Source of the DNA: Microvirga alba
Lineage (GTDB): Bacteria; Pseudomonadota; Alphaproteobacteria; Rhizobiales; Beijerinckiaceae
Reading direction: 5' to 3'
Length of the DNA: 64,000 nucleotides
Assembly: GCF_015694465.1 (NCBI RefSeq)
Contig: NZ_JADQDO010000005.1
Span: 124,001-188,000 of the forward strand
Shown here: piece by piece, positions 16,524 to 25,520 of the stretch
Numbering within the stretch: the stretch's first letter is position 1
Layout: every line of letters starts with the position of its first letter
Notes under the pieces: generated by a model
The model's database searches: none
What the model was told of the DNA's origin: nothing
The model's input: the letters and a program-made list of their open reading frames with translations, nothing else
Translations under genes and position numbers: made by a program

Positions 16524-17312
16524 TCAGTGCAGGATCTGACTGAGGAAGAGCCGGGTGCGCTCGTGCTGCGGGTTCTTGAAGAACTCGCCGGGCGTGTTCA
16601 TTTCCACGATCTGCCCATAATCCATGAAGATCACCCGGTCCGCGACCTGACGGGCGAAGCCCATCTCGTGCGTCACGCACAGCATGGTCATGCCTTCTTC
16701 CGCGAGGCCGACCATCGTGTCGAGCACCTCTTTGACCATTTCCGGATCGAGCGCCGAGGTCGGCTCGTCGAACAACATGATCTTGGGGTTCATGCATAAG
16801 GAGCGGGCAATCGCCACGCGCTGCTGCTGGCCACCGGAGAGCTGGCCCGGATACTTGTTTGCCTGTTCGGGGATCTTGACCCGGGTCAGGTACTTCATCG
16901 CCACCTCTTCCGCCTCTTTCTTGGGCATCTTCTTCACCCAGATCGGGGCGAGCGTGCAGTTCTCGAGGATGGTGAGATGCGGGAACAGGTTGAAGTGCTG
17001 GAACACCATGCCGACATCGCGGCGCACCTCGTCGATACGCTTGAGGTCGTTGGTCAGTTCGGTGCCGTCCACGATGATGCGGCCCTTCTGGTGTTCTTCC
17101 AGACGGTTGATGCAGCGGATCATGGTCGATTTGCCGGAGCCCGAAGGCCCGCAAACCACGATGCGCTCACCGCGCCGGACATTGAGGTTGATGTCGCGCA
17201 GCACATGGAACTCGCCGTACCACTTGTGCACCCCGATCATCTGCACCGCGGCCTCGGCCTGCGGGTCGACGACTGCTGCGGAAATCTGTTGAGCTGCCAT
17301 TGTCATTGCCAT
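16524..17312 (-). CDS. aapP: general L-amino acid ABC transporter, ATP-binding protein AapP
   Basis: 262 residues. Walker A is GPSGSGKS (about 55-62), the signature [15 protein letters not shown], Walker [15 protein letters not shown], and the switch histidine lies in [16 protein letters not shown]. This set is typical of the polar amino acid (PAAT) family. The start is uncertain among clustered ATGs at 17312, 17306 and 17300. It is the last gene of aapJQMP; in Rhizobium the Aap system imports a broad range of L-amino acids. The gene ends at the bidirectional terminator. Confidence 0.93.
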   Translation of the reverse strand: MAMTMAAQQISAAVVDPQAEAAVQMIGVHKWYGEFHVLRDINLNVRRGERIVVCGPSGSGKSTMIRCINRLEEHQKGRIIVDGTELTNDLKRIDEVRRDVGMVFQHFNLFPHLTILENCTLAPIWVKKMPKKEAEEVAMKYLTRVKIPEQANKYPGQLSGGQQQRVAIARSLCMNPKIMLFDEPTSALDPEMVKEVLDTMVGLAEEGMTMLCVTHEMGFARQVADRVIFMDYGQIVEMNTPGEFFKNPQHERTRLFLSQILH

Positions 17313-17317
17313 GGATG

Positions 17318-18637
17318 TTACCGTTTCTGACCAGTCGCCAAACGCCGCTCGACACCAAGCGAATATCGCGACATGCCAAAGCAGAAGATGAAGTAGAACA
17401 GGGCCGCGAAGGCGTAGCCCGTATAGCTGATCGTCGGCGCTGCCCAATTCGGATCGATGCGCGACGCCTCGATCGTCTTGACCAGGTCGAAGATGCCGAC
17501 GACCGACACAAGCGACGTATCCTTGAACAATCCGATGAACGTATTCACGATTCCGGGAATCACAATCCGCAGCGCCTGCGGCAGAATAATGAAAACCATC
17601 ATCTGCGGATAGTTGAGCCCTAAGGACATTGCACCTTCATACTGGCCCTTCGGCATGGCCTGCAGGCCACCGCGCACCACCTCGGCCATGTAGGCGGAGG
17701 CGAAGAAAGCGACGCCGATGAGCGGCCGCGCTAAACGATCCACCGTCATGTCGGCTGGCAGGAAGAGCGGCAGCATGGTGTTCGCCATGATCAGGACCGT
17801 GATCAGCGGCACGCCGCGAACGAACTCGATGAAGATGACGGAAGCGAGCCGCAGGATCGGCAGTTTCGAGCGCCGCCCCAGAGCCAGAAGAATGCCGAAC
17901 GGAAGCGAGAAAACGATTCCGACAGTTGCCACCAGCAGAGTGACGAGGATGCCGCCCCAGAACGCGCTCGGCACCGGCCGCAGGCCCCAATCCACATTGA
18001 CAAGGGCGAGCGTGATGCCGATGACCGCGACGATCCCTCCGCCAATGAGAACGGCGGAGCGCATCGACGTCTTGAGCGCATAGGCAGCGGCCGCAAGCAC
18101 CGCCAGGAAAACTGCGCTGGCGACGGCGAACTTGATCCAGAATCCCAAACCCAGGCTAACATTGCCGCCCGTCAGCAGGATGTAGGAAAGCACCGGGAAC
18201 AGCCAGAAGAAGTAGATCGCTCCCAGATCCCGGCGCGGTGCCTTGAGCCACAGGAGCCAACCCACGCCAAGGGCGAGCAGGGCGAAGAAAATATTGACCC
18301 TCCAGCGCTCCGCCGCCGGGTACGAGCCGTAAGTGAAGAAGTTGATCTTTTCGATCACAAAGGCCCAGCAGGCTCCGACCGGGTGTCCGGCCGTCTCGGC
18401 GCGGCAGGCGGCGCGATCCGTTCCCGTCCAAACTGCATTGACGAAGAGAAAATCGACGATCGGTGGGATGAGGATATATAGCAGATAAATGACCGCCAAG
18501 GTCAGCAGCGTGTTGACCGGGCCGGAGAACAGGTTCTCCCGCACCCAGGCAACAGGCCCGCGTGCGAGGTTTGGCGGAGGGAGCGCTTCGATGTTCTCGG
18601 AGCGCACGAAGCGAGACATATCAACGGCGGTGTTCAT
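17318..18637 (-). CDS. aapM: general L-amino acid ABC transporter permease AapM
   Basis: 439 residues and multi-spanning. A long N-terminal half with extra membrane segments precedes the His/Glu/Gln/Arg/opine-type permease core. The EAA loop lies near [29 protein letters not shown]. The unusual length (most PAAT permeases are about 220-250) is characteristic of AapM. AGGA lies upstream of the start, and the stop of aapQ is eight bases away, so the genes are cotranscribed. Confidence 0.93.
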   Translation of the reverse strand: MNTAVDMSRFVRSENIEALPPPNLARGPVAWVRENLFSGPVNTLLTLAVIYLLYILIPPIVDFLFVNAVWTGTDRAACRAETAGHPVGACWAFVIEKINFFTYGSYPAAERWRVNIFFALLALGVGWLLWLKAPRRDLGAIYFFWLFPVLSYILLTGGNVSLGLGFWIKFAVASAVFLAVLAAAAYALKTSMRSAVLIGGGIVAVIGITLALVNVDWGLRPVPSAFWGGILVTLLVATVGIVFSLPFGILLALGRRSKLPILRLASVIFIEFVRGVPLITVLIMANTMLPLFLPADMTVDRLARPLIGVAFFASAYMAEVVRGGLQAMPKGQYEGAMSLGLNYPQMMVFIILPQALRIVIPGIVNTFIGLFKDTSLVSVVGIFDLVKTIEASRIDPNWAAPTISYTGYAFAALFYFIFCFGMSRYSLGVERRLATGQKR

Positions 18638-18645
18638 GTGGTGTC

Positions 18646-19890
18646 CTACCGTTCGACGATCGCCACGCGGCGGTTGTAGATATTCATGACGAACGAGGTC
18701 ACGAGGCTGATGGTCAGGTAAACGCCCATGGTGATCGTCACGACTTCGATGGCCTGTCCGGTCTGATTGAGGACGGTGCCCATGAAGACCTGCACGAGAT
18801 CGGGATAACCGATCGCGACAGCGAGCGACGAGTTCTTGGTCAGGTTGAGATATTGGCTCGTCAGCGGCGGGATGATGACGCGCATCGCCTGCGGAATCAC
18901 CACGAGCCGGAGCGTCTGTCCGGGTTTGAGGCCAAGCGAGCCCGCAGCCTCCGTCTGCCCCTTGGAGACGGCGAGAATGCCTGCGCGGACCACTTCCGCG
19001 ATGAACGCGGCCGTATAGGTCACAAGCCCAACGAGAAGCGCGACGAATTCAGGGAGAATCTGCATTCCGCCGCGAAGATTGAAGGTGCCCTTCACCGGCA
19101 GGTCGAAACTGACGGGATTGGCGTTCGCCAAGGCCAGAACCAGCCAGGCGGCAATCGGCAGCCCCAGCACGAGCCCGATCGTGGCGAGCCCGACGGGATA
19201 TTGACGGCCTGTCGATTCCTGCTGCTTCTTCGCCCAGCGGCGGAACACGATGGTTCCGACGACGCCGATCGCGAAAGCTGCCCCGATGACCCACGCATCT
19301 GATGCATAAATCGGGCGCGGCATGAACAGGCCACGAGAGTTCAGGAAAAAGCCGGCGCCCATCACGTAGGAATCGCGCGGTTGCGGCAAGGGGCCGAGAA
19401 CGGCGATGTACCAGAACAGCAACTGCAGCAGCAGCGGGATGTTGCGGAGGAGTTCGACGTAGACCATCGCCACCTTCGCCACCATCCAGTTAGTGGACAG
19501 GCGCGCAATGCCGACAGTGAAGCCGAGAAGCGTCGCGAACACGATGCCGATGGCGGAAACGAGAAGCGTATTCAGAAGGCCGACGACGAAAGCGTCGCCG
19601 TAGGTCGAGCCGGCGGCGCTGAACGTGATCAGCGTCTGGCTGATGTCGAAGCCGGCGGTGTTTTCGAGAAAGCCAAACCCCGAGGCGATCTTCGCGCGTC
19701 GGAGATTCTCGATGGCGTTCGATGCCGCCATGTAAAACAGGTACGCGACGACGCATACCAGAAGAACCTGGTAGAAAATTCCGCGTACCCTGGGATCGTA
19801 CAGGAACGATTTTTTCGGCGGTGATGCCTGACTGATAGCGGTCTGCACTGAACCCATCCTCTGACGGCTTGTTGTTTTTGGGCCATTCAC
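18646..19890 (-). CDS. aapQ: general L-amino acid ABC transporter permease AapQ
   Basis: Up to 414 residues; the ATG at 19890 has AAAGGTG close upstream, and a shorter start at 19857 is possible. The permease core has the EAA loop TEAAGSLGLKPGQTLRLVVIPQAMRV. As in AapQ of Rhizobium, a roughly 200-residue insertion with additional hydrophobic segments separates the first membrane helices from the core. It forms the membrane channel together with AapM. It is preceded by a hairpin that separates it from the binding-protein gene. Confidence 0.93.
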   Translation of the reverse strand: MNGPKTTSRQRMGSVQTAISQASPPKKSFLYDPRVRGIFYQVLLVCVVAYLFYMAASNAIENLRRAKIASGFGFLENTAGFDISQTLITFSAAGSTYGDAFVVGLLNTLLVSAIGIVFATLLGFTVGIARLSTNWMVAKVAMVYVELLRNIPLLLQLLFWYIAVLGPLPQPRDSYVMGAGFFLNSRGLFMPRPIYASDAWVIGAAFAIGVVGTIVFRRWAKKQQESTGRQYPVGLATIGLVLGLPIAAWLVLALANANPVSFDLPVKGTFNLRGGMQILPEFVALLVGLVTYTAAFIAEVVRAGILAVSKGQTEAAGSLGLKPGQTLRLVVIPQAMRVIIPPLTSQYLNLTKNSSLAVAIGYPDLVQVFMGTVLNQTGQAIEVVTITMGVYLTISLVTSFVMNIYNRRVAIVER

Positions 19891-19939
19891 CTTTGTTGAT
19901 GCCGGTGACGGCCTGCCCTGGGGTAGCAGCTTTTAAAAG

Positions 19940-19965
19940 GGGCGCCCGGATCGCTCCGGACGCCC
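19940..19965 (-). terminator. intercistronic hairpin after aapJ (attenuator-like)
   Basis: On the minus strand GGGCGTCCGGA and TCCGGGCGCCC form a stem around a GCGA loop, followed by C and TTTT. It lies 14 bases past the aapJ stop. Such a hairpin commonly stabilises the binding-protein mRNA and limits read-through into the permease genes. Confidence 0.65.
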
Positions 19966-19978
19966 GTCCCGAATGCGC

Positions 19979-21001
19979 TTAGCGGATCGGAATACCGTAT
20001 TGCAGACCGCCCTTGGTCCATTGCGCGTTCAGGCCGCGCTTGATCTTCAGCTTGGAGCCTTCGCCGACGTTGCGCTCGAAGCTCTCGCCGTAATTGCCGA
20101 CGTGCTTGATGATCCGGTAGGCCCAATCGTTGGTCAGGCCGACGGCCTCACCGAACTTGCCCTCGGAGCCCAGAAGACGCTTGATCTCGGGATTGTCCGA
20201 ACCCTTCATCTGGTCAACATTGGCCTTCGTCACGCCGAGTTCTTCAGCGTTGAGCATGGCGTTGTGGGTCCAGCGGACGATGTCCCCCCACTGATTGTCA
20301 CCATGGCGGACCGCAACGGCCAGCGGCTCCTTCGAGATGATCTCCGGCAGAACGATATGATCGTCCGGGTTCGAGGCGCGCAGGCGCTCGGCGTAGAGGC
20401 CGGAAGCGTCGGTGGTGAAGGCGTCGCAACGGCCGGCGTCATAGGCCTTGAACGTCTCGTCCGAAGTCGCGAAGGCCACGACTTCGTACTTCATGTTGTT
20501 GGCGCGGAAGTAGTCCGCGAGGTTCAGCTCGGTGGTGGTGCCCTGCTGGGTGCAGATCGAAGCGCCGTTCAGCTCCTTGGCCGAGGACACGCCGAGCTTC
20601 TTGCGGACCATGAAGCCCTGGCCGTCGAAGTAGTTGATGGCCGGGAAATCGAGGCCGAGCTGCGTGTCGCGCGACATCGTCACGGTCGAGTTGCGGGCCA
20701 GAACGTCCACTTCGCCCGACTGGAGCGCCGTGAAGCGATCCTTGGCGGCGAGCGGGATGAAGCGGATCTTGGTCGGGTCGTCGAAGATGGCCGCAGACAT
20801 GGCGCGGCAGAACTCGACGTCGAGGCCGGTCCAATTGCCCTGAGCGTCCGGCAAGCCGAAGCCGGCGAGGCCGGTGTTCGAGCCGCAGGTCAGGTAGCCC
20901 TTCTGCTTTACGCTCGCGAGGGTCGCCTGAGCCGAGGCGCTGCCTGCAACGAGCAAGCTGGCCGTCAGGCCGAAGGCAATCGATACGATAGCCTTTTTCA
21001 T
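19979..21001 (-). CDS. aapJ: general L-amino acid ABC transporter substrate-binding protein AapJ
   Basis: 340 residues with a Sec signal peptide (IAFGLTASLLVAGSASA, cleaved before QATLASVKQKGYLTCG). The mature protein matches AapJ/BztA: GLAGFGLPDAQGNWTGLDVEFCRAMSAA, then the ligand-pocket segments LARNSTVTMSRDTQLGLDF and SICTQQGTTTELNLADYF. It is a periplasmic protein that delivers polar amino acids to AapQMP. The ribosome-binding site GGGAGAA is nine bases upstream. It is the first gene of the operon, and a strong hairpin lies in its leader (21028-21060). Confidence 0.95.
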   Translation of the reverse strand: MKKAIVSIAFGLTASLLVAGSASAQATLASVKQKGYLTCGSNTGLAGFGLPDAQGNWTGLDVEFCRAMSAAIFDDPTKIRFIPLAAKDRFTALQSGEVDVLARNSTVTMSRDTQLGLDFPAINYFDGQGFMVRKKLGVSSAKELNGASICTQQGTTTELNLADYFRANNMKYEVVAFATSDETFKAYDAGRCDAFTTDASGLYAERLRASNPDDHIVLPEIISKEPLAVAVRHGDNQWGDIVRWTHNAMLNAEELGVTKANVDQMKGSDNPEIKRLLGSEGKFGEAVGLTNDWAYRIIKHVGNYGESFERNVGEGSKLKIKRGLNAQWTKGGLQYGIPIR

Positions 21002-21027
21002 GTGGTTATTCTCCCAATGTATAAACC

Positions 21028-21060
21028 CGGCTTGGCAGCCTTCTGGTGCTGCCCAAGCCG
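21028..21060 (-). promoter_or_regulatory. long hairpin in the aapJ leader
   Basis: CGGCTTGGGCAGC pairs with GCTGCCAAGCCG (12 bp with a single bulged G) around an eight-base loop. The distal base is 27 bases upstream of the aapJ ATG and the hairpin is followed by GGTTTATAC. It may be an RNA leader structure or a protein-binding dyad. No known riboswitch consensus was recognised. Confidence 0.4.
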
Positions 21061-21167
21061 TGTTCCCTAGACCGTTCCTCGTCGCTTCGAACGAAACGAC
21101 ATTAACCCATCACATTCTATGATTGATCACTGGTCAAGTCTTGATGGAAGCCACCTTATGCCGGGGT

Positions 21168-21192
21168 TGACGTCGCGATCCCGGCGACGTCA
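21168..21192 (+). promoter_or_regulatory. perfect 9-bp inverted repeat upstream of the cystathionine beta-lyase gene
   Basis: TGACGTCGC is separated by seven bases from GCGACGTCA and ends 32 bases before the start codon of the PLP enzyme gene. It could be an operator or an mRNA hairpin. It does not resemble the SAM-II riboswitch often found before methionine genes in this class. Confidence 0.35.
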
Positions 21193-21224
21193 CATCGATT
21201 CCCCGTCATTATCCCCTTGAAACA

Positions 21225-22421
21225 ATGTCCAAAACTCCTTCAAAGCCTGCCGATCTCGGTGACCGTACCCGCCTCGTCCATGCCGGGCGCGACCCATCCG
21301 AGCAGCACGGTTTCGTCAACACGCCGATCTATCGAGGCTCGACCGTTCTCTACCCGACGACCGACGATCTGTTGCATCGTCGGGGTCGTTATTCCTATGG
21401 AACGAAAGGAACTCCGACGACCGACGCCCTTGAGGCGGCTTGGACCGAGCTGACCCGTGCCGCTGGGACAGTTCTCGCGCCCTCGGGCCTGGCCGCCGTG
21501 ACGCTTGCGCTCATGTCCTGCCTCAAGTCCGGTGACCATCTGCTGGTGCCGGATTCGGTCTATCGCCCTGCCCGCCAATTCTGCGACGGGATGCTCAAGA
21601 ATTTTGGTGTGGAAACAACCTATTACGACCCGCTCGTCGGGGCCGGAATCGGGGCGTTGCTCAGGCCGAACACGAAAGCTGTCTTCACGGAAGCGCCCGG
21701 CTCCCAGTCCTTCGAGATGCAGGACATCCCGGCCATCGCTGAGGTCGCGCACCGGCATGGCGCGGTCGTCATCATGGATAACACCTGGGCGACCCCCCTC
21801 TTCTTCCCGCCCCATGAGCGCGGCGTCGACATCGCGATCGAGGCCGGCACGAAGTATCTCAGCGGCGGGTCCGATCTCCTGCTCGGCATGGTTTCGGCGA
21901 ATGAGCGTTGCTTCCCGGCGCTTCGCGACACCTACGACGCTTTCGCCATGTGCCCCGGCCCGGAGGACGTGTTCCTCGGGCTGCGCGGCCTGCGCACCAT
22001 GGCCCTGCGTCTGCGCGAGCACGAAAAGCAGGCCCTCGACATGGCGCATTGGTTTGCCGCCCGCCCGGAAGTGGCGGAAGTTCTCCACCCGGCGCTCGAA
22101 ACCTATCCTGGCCACGACATCTGGAAGCGCGACTTCAAGGGCTCTTCGGGCCTTTTCTCGATCATTCTGAAGCCCTGCTCGGACCGCGCGCTCGCCGCCA
22201 TGCTCGACGGCCTCGCGCTGTTCGGTATGGGCTTTTCATGGGGCGGCTTCGAGAGCCTCGTGATCCCCTTCGACTGCTCGACCTATCGCACGGCGACGCA
22301 GTGGAAGCCCGGCGGTCATGCGCTGCGCTTCCAGATCGGCCTGGAAGATCTCGACGATCTGAAGCGCGATCTCGATGCCGGCTTCGCGCGTCTGAAGGAA
22401 GCCGACGCCAAGGCGGCTTGA
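21225..22421 (+). CDS. metC: cystathionine beta-lyase (PLP-dependent)
   Basis: 398 residues of the Cys/Met-metabolism PLP family. The Schiff-base lysine lies in GTKYLSGGSDLLLG. The aspartate that pairs with the cofactor is in VIMDNTWATPLFFPP. The N-terminal GFVNTPIYRGSTVLYPT and C-terminal SWGGFESLVIPFD segments are characteristic of cystathionine beta-lyases, which split cystathionine to homocysteine, pyruvate and ammonia in methionine synthesis. Related gamma-lyases cannot be excluded. The ribosome-binding site is weak. It is divergent from aapJ and convergent with the LAB_N gene. Confidence 0.9.
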   Translation: MSKTPSKPADLGDRTRLVHAGRDPSEQHGFVNTPIYRGSTVLYPTTDDLLHRRGRYSYGTKGTPTTDALEAAWTELTRAAGTVLAPSGLAAVTLALMSCLKSGDHLLVPDSVYRPARQFCDGMLKNFGVETTYYDPLVGAGIGALLRPNTKAVFTEAPGSQSFEMQDIPAIAEVAHRHGAVVIMDNTWATPLFFPPHERGVDIAIEAGTKYLSGGSDLLLGMVSANERCFPALRDTYDAFAMCPGPEDVFLGLRGLRTMALRLREHEKQALDMAHWFAARPEVAEVLHPALETYPGHDIWKRDFKGSSGLFSIILKPCSDRALAAMLDGLALFGMGFSWGGFESLVIPFDCSTYRTATQWKPGGHALRFQIGLEDLDDLKRDLDAGFARLKEADAKAA

Positions 22422-22433
22422 TCATAGGAAAGT

Positions 22434-22468
22434 TTCGGCGGGAAAGCCTTCGGGCTTATCCCGCCGAA
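22434..22468. terminator. bidirectional hairpin between convergent genes
   Basis: TTCGGCGGGA and TCCCGCCGAA pair, with an inner AAGCC/GGCTT stem and a TTCG tetraloop. It overlaps the last codons and stop of the LAB_N gene. There is no T-tract, but the predicted stem is very stable. Confidence 0.6.
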
Positions 22469-22821
22469 GCTTCGAGTTCCGCTTCGGCCTGAGTACTTTT
22501 CTTGTTCTTCTTCGCGTGTTTCGCAATCAGCATGAGATTGCGAATGTAGATGAAGACCGAGAATGCTTGGCCCAGGATGATGACGATGTCATGCCGGACG
22601 AAGCCATAAACGAGCGTCATGAGCCCGCCGCCGATGGACAGGAACCAAAATCCCACCGGGATCACGCTCTGTTCCGCCTTCTCGCTTGCGATCCATTGCA
22701 CGATGAAACGCGCGCCGAAGACGAGCTGCGCCAGCACGCCGAACGCCGCCCAAATGTCGAAGCGGGCGACGAGCACGTCGTAGAAATACAGTCCGATATC
22801 GTGCGCCAGCCGTATCAGCAT
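22456..22821 (-). CDS. lipid-A-disaccharide synthase N-terminal-like (LAB_N) membrane protein
   Basis: 121 residues with about three transmembrane segments, containing the LAB_N signature FGARFIVQWIASEKAEQSVIPVGFWFLSIGGG. The start at 22821 overlaps the GT2 stop (TAATG), indicating translational coupling; the longer frame upstream is the GT2 gene in another phase. LAB_N proteins occur next to ArnC/ArnT-like glycosyltransferases and are thought to act in transfer or transport of lipid-linked sugars, but the biochemical role is not established. A lysine-rich C-terminal tail (KHAKKNKKS) probably faces the cytosol. Confidence 0.85.
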   Translation of the reverse strand: MLIRLAHDIGLYFYDVLVARFDIWAAFGVLAQLVFGARFIVQWIASEKAEQSVIPVGFWFLSIGGGLMTLVYGFVRHDIVIILGQAFSVFIYIRNLMLIAKHAKKNKKSTQAEAELEASAG

Positions 22822-23552
22822 TAGAGGATCTCCTGCGCGACCGGCACGCGGCGGCGGCGGCGCAGCAGCCACCACACTCCCGCGAGGTCGAGAATGCCGA
22901 CCCACAAGCGGTCGAACAGGCCGTAATTGGACCGTCCCGCATGGCGCGGGCGGTCGACGACATCCACGTGGGCTATTCTGTAACCCTCCCGCTTCACCAG
23001 CGCGGGCATGAAACGATGCAGGGCATCGAAGTAAGGCAGGCGCAAGTAAACGTCGCGGCGGAAGGCTTTCAGCCCGCAGCCGGTATCGCGCGTGCCGTCT
23101 TTGAGGATCCTCCCGCGCACGCCGTTGGCGATCCGGGATTGCCATCTCTTGTAAGTGCCCTTGCGTCCGAGACGCTGCCCGGCCGCGAGGGCGGTCATGG
23201 GATCGTCGAGGGCCGCCACCAATTGCGGAATGAACGCCGGATCGTTCTGCCCGTCGCCGTCGAGGGTCACGATGATCGACCCGCTCGCAGCCTGCACGCC
23301 GGAGCGCACCGCCGCGCTCTGCCCCGAGCTGGCATCGTGTTGCACCAGGCGAAGCCAGGGCCGGGTGGAGCGGGCGTTCAGAACCTGCTCGACCGTCGCA
23401 TCCGTCGAGCCGTCATCCACGTAGATCACCTCGAACGGTCCCAAAGCGGCGCAGGCGCGCTCGATCTCCTCCACGAGGGGGAGAATGTTGAGAGCCTCGT
23501 TCTTGACGGGCACGACGACGCTGATGCGCGGGGCCGGGACGGGGACGTTCAT
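22821..23552 (-). CDS. GT2 glycosyltransferase (polyprenyl-phosphate sugar synthase type)
   Basis: 243 residues. The GT-A fold starts ISVVVPVKNEALNILPLVEEI, with the metal/nucleotide motifs EVIYVDDGSTDAT and IVTLDGDGQNDPAFIP, and the DPM1-like segment RDTGCGLKAFRRDVYL followed by GYRIAHVDVVDRPRHAGRSNYG. Such enzymes move a sugar from a nucleotide donor to undecaprenyl (or dodecaprenyl) phosphate at the cytosolic face of the membrane. It lacks the two C-terminal membrane helices of ArnC. It lies between the GT83 gene and the LAB_N gene in one operon. The sugar is unknown. Confidence 0.88.
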   Translation of the reverse strand: MNVPVPAPRISVVVPVKNEALNILPLVEEIERACAALGPFEVIYVDDGSTDATVEQVLNARSTRPWLRLVQHDASSGQSAAVRSGVQAASGSIIVTLDGDGQNDPAFIPQLVAALDDPMTALAAGQRLGRKGTYKRWQSRIANGVRGRILKDGTRDTGCGLKAFRRDVYLRLPYFDALHRFMPALVKREGYRIAHVDVVDRPRHAGRSNYGLFDRLWVGILDLAGVWWLLRRRRRVPVAQEIL

Positions 23553-23596
23553 CGATCAAGGGCCATCAGGCCACCTCTGCAAAGGGTGAGACAATC

Positions 23597-25306
23597 TCAG
23601 AAGCCGGAGGAATAGGCCCCGATATCGAGCCGTCGCCCGCTGTTGATATTGAAACCTGTGACGCGGGTCGAGAGCGTCGGGTGTTGCCCCAGACGATCAT
23701 TCTCGGTCCGGAACGCATCCTCAAAACGTTTCTCGACGAAAACGAGACGGCAACCGTCCTGCTTCAGGAAATGCGATGCTTCCGGGCCGGTCTCGAGCAT
23801 TTCGAGGTCCGTGCCGACAAGGAAGACGAGGCTGGGCTCGCGATAGCCGAGCGTCGCCACGCGCGGCTTCTCGCACGAGAGATTGCGCGCGACCTCCGCG
23901 AGCCGGGGCGACAATTTCAGCGAACGCAGATCGAGCTGCGTGAATCCGAAAACGCCCACCGCCAGAAGCGCCGAGGAGATCAAACCCGCCCAGACGCTTT
24001 TCAAAACCTGGTTCATCACGAACATCCGCCACGCGTAAAGCGCCGCCAGAGACGAGGCGATCAGGATGGGGAGGCCGCGATAAGGCAGCGTCCCGTCGAA
24101 AGACCATGCGGCGGCGGACAAACCGACGGTCAGGCCGATGGGGATGAAGGGGATCAGGACCGTCGAGACCTTCGCGCCGGGACGATACGGCCCGACGAAA
24201 TGGCGCGAAATCGCCATGACGGTCAGAATCGCGATGGCCGGGTAGAGAGGCATCACATAATGCGGCAGCTTGGTCGGCACCGCCTCGAAGATCAGCCAGG
24301 AAGGGATGATCCAGGCAAGCGCGAACGCGACAGGCTCTTCCCGACGGTGCTTCCAGGCGAAGGGTATCGCGATGGCGGCAAGGATCGCGCCGGGCCAGAA
24401 GGTGGCGAAGAAGGCAAAAAGATAGAATCCGGGCGGCGCCCAATGCGCCTCCTGCCCTGAACCGACCTTGGCCAGCATGTCGCGGCCTACGGCCTCGGAG
24501 TAGAATGCCCCACCGCTCTTGATGGCGATCGCGATGAACCACGGCAACACGACCAGCAGGGTCCCTACCGCGCCGAGCCAGGGCCGCAGGGTCAGGAGCC
24601 AACGGGCCGAGCGCTCGCGATAGGACAGAATGGCGGCGGTCGTGCCGACGAACATCAGGACGAGCGGCCCCTTGATGAGAATGCCGGCGGCAACGCCGAG
24701 CCAGAAAATCAACAAAGTCCGCCGTGGAAGAACCCCGGCTCCACGGCTCAAGTAGGCCCGCGCCAAGCCACCCATGGCGGCGACAGAGCACGCGGCCAGC
24801 ATCGCGTCGGTCTTGGCGAGGCGCGCCTCGACCATAAGAATGATCGAGGTCGCCATGAGAGCGGCGGTCAGGAAGGCCCCTCGCCGGTTTAAGAAAACCA
24901 GCGAGGCCCAATAGGTCAGGAGAACCGTCGCCAAAGCGCCGAGCAACGATGGAATCCGGTAGAGCGCGACAGTCGTATGGGCCGACGGCACGCCCAGGGC
25001 CTCGCCGAGCGCGACAGTGGCGCTCTGCATCCAATAGATGCCGACGGGCTTCTTGTGCCGCGCCTCGTCCTGAAACCGGATATCCACGAAATCGCGGGTT
25101 TCGAGCATCTGCTTCGAGGCCTGCGCGTAGCGCGGTTCGTCGCGATCCATGGGCTGCAGCGAGATGAAGCCCGGCAGGAAGCAGACGAGCGACAAAAGGA
25201 TGAGGACGGCGCAAAGCCGCGCGTGGCTCCGCTCGATGACGCTCGCCAGTTGCGCCATTGAAAAATGGCGCAGCGATAGGCGCTGCTGGGCGACGAAACC
25301 GTCCAT
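23597..25306 (-). CDS. ArnT-like GT83 glycosyltransferase
   Basis: 569 residues and about 12 transmembrane segments. The family signature with the acidic pair in the first periplasmic loop is FISLQPMDRDEPRYAQASKQM, followed by DEARHKKPVGIYWMQ. ArnT/PMT-type enzymes transfer a sugar from a polyprenyl-phosphate donor to lipid A or another acceptor on the periplasmic side. The start at 25306 has GGAG seven bases before it. With the GT2 and LAB_N genes it makes a complete donor-synthesis and transfer set. Rhizobial relatives (Rgt proteins) add galacturonic acid to lipid A or core, so an envelope role is likely, but donor and acceptor are inferred. Confidence 0.88.
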   Translation of the reverse strand: MDGFVAQQRLSLRHFSMAQLASVIERSHARLCAVLILLSLVCFLPGFISLQPMDRDEPRYAQASKQMLETRDFVDIRFQDEARHKKPVGIYWMQSATVALGEALGVPSAHTTVALYRIPSLLGALATVLLTYWASLVFLNRRGAFLTAALMATSIILMVEARLAKTDAMLAACSVAAMGGLARAYLSRGAGVLPRRTLLIFWLGVAAGILIKGPLVLMFVGTTAAILSYRERSARWLLTLRPWLGAVGTLLVVLPWFIAIAIKSGGAFYSEAVGRDMLAKVGSGQEAHWAPPGFYLFAFFATFWPGAILAAIAIPFAWKHRREEPVAFALAWIIPSWLIFEAVPTKLPHYVMPLYPAIAILTVMAISRHFVGPYRPGAKVSTVLIPFIPIGLTVGLSAAAWSFDGTLPYRGLPILIASSLAALYAWRMFVMNQVLKSVWAGLISSALLAVGVFGFTQLDLRSLKLSPRLAEVARNLSCEKPRVATLGYREPSLVFLVGTDLEMLETGPEASHFLKQDGCRLVFVEKRFEDAFRTENDRLGQHPTLSTRVTGFNINSGRRLDIGAYSSGF

Positions 25307-25520
25307 CAAGTGCTCCGAAGCGAAAAATGCCTTGTATCAAAAGAATTCCTGCAGGCCAAAAAGCCTGCGAAGGGCGCTGATGTCCCTCAAAGCAGCGGCG
25401 AAGTCAAATTGACGGAAGGTAGCGGCCAAGATTACTCGGAGGACGCGGGAAATCCGCTCGACGGGACTTGGGTCCGTCCTTTATAGGAGCACAGACCTAT
25501 ATGTTCAGACGGGAAGCCTG

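Noticed and set aside
21061..21224. Possible SAM riboswitch before the cystathionine beta-lyase gene
   Set aside because: No SAM-II or SAM-V consensus could be traced; only the simple 9-bp dyad is evident.
23721..25340. Second long frame (539 codons) on the minus strand over the GT83 gene
   Set aside because: Out-of-phase frame of the same strand with Arg/Ala/Pro-rich translation; the other frame has all ArnT motifs and membrane helices.
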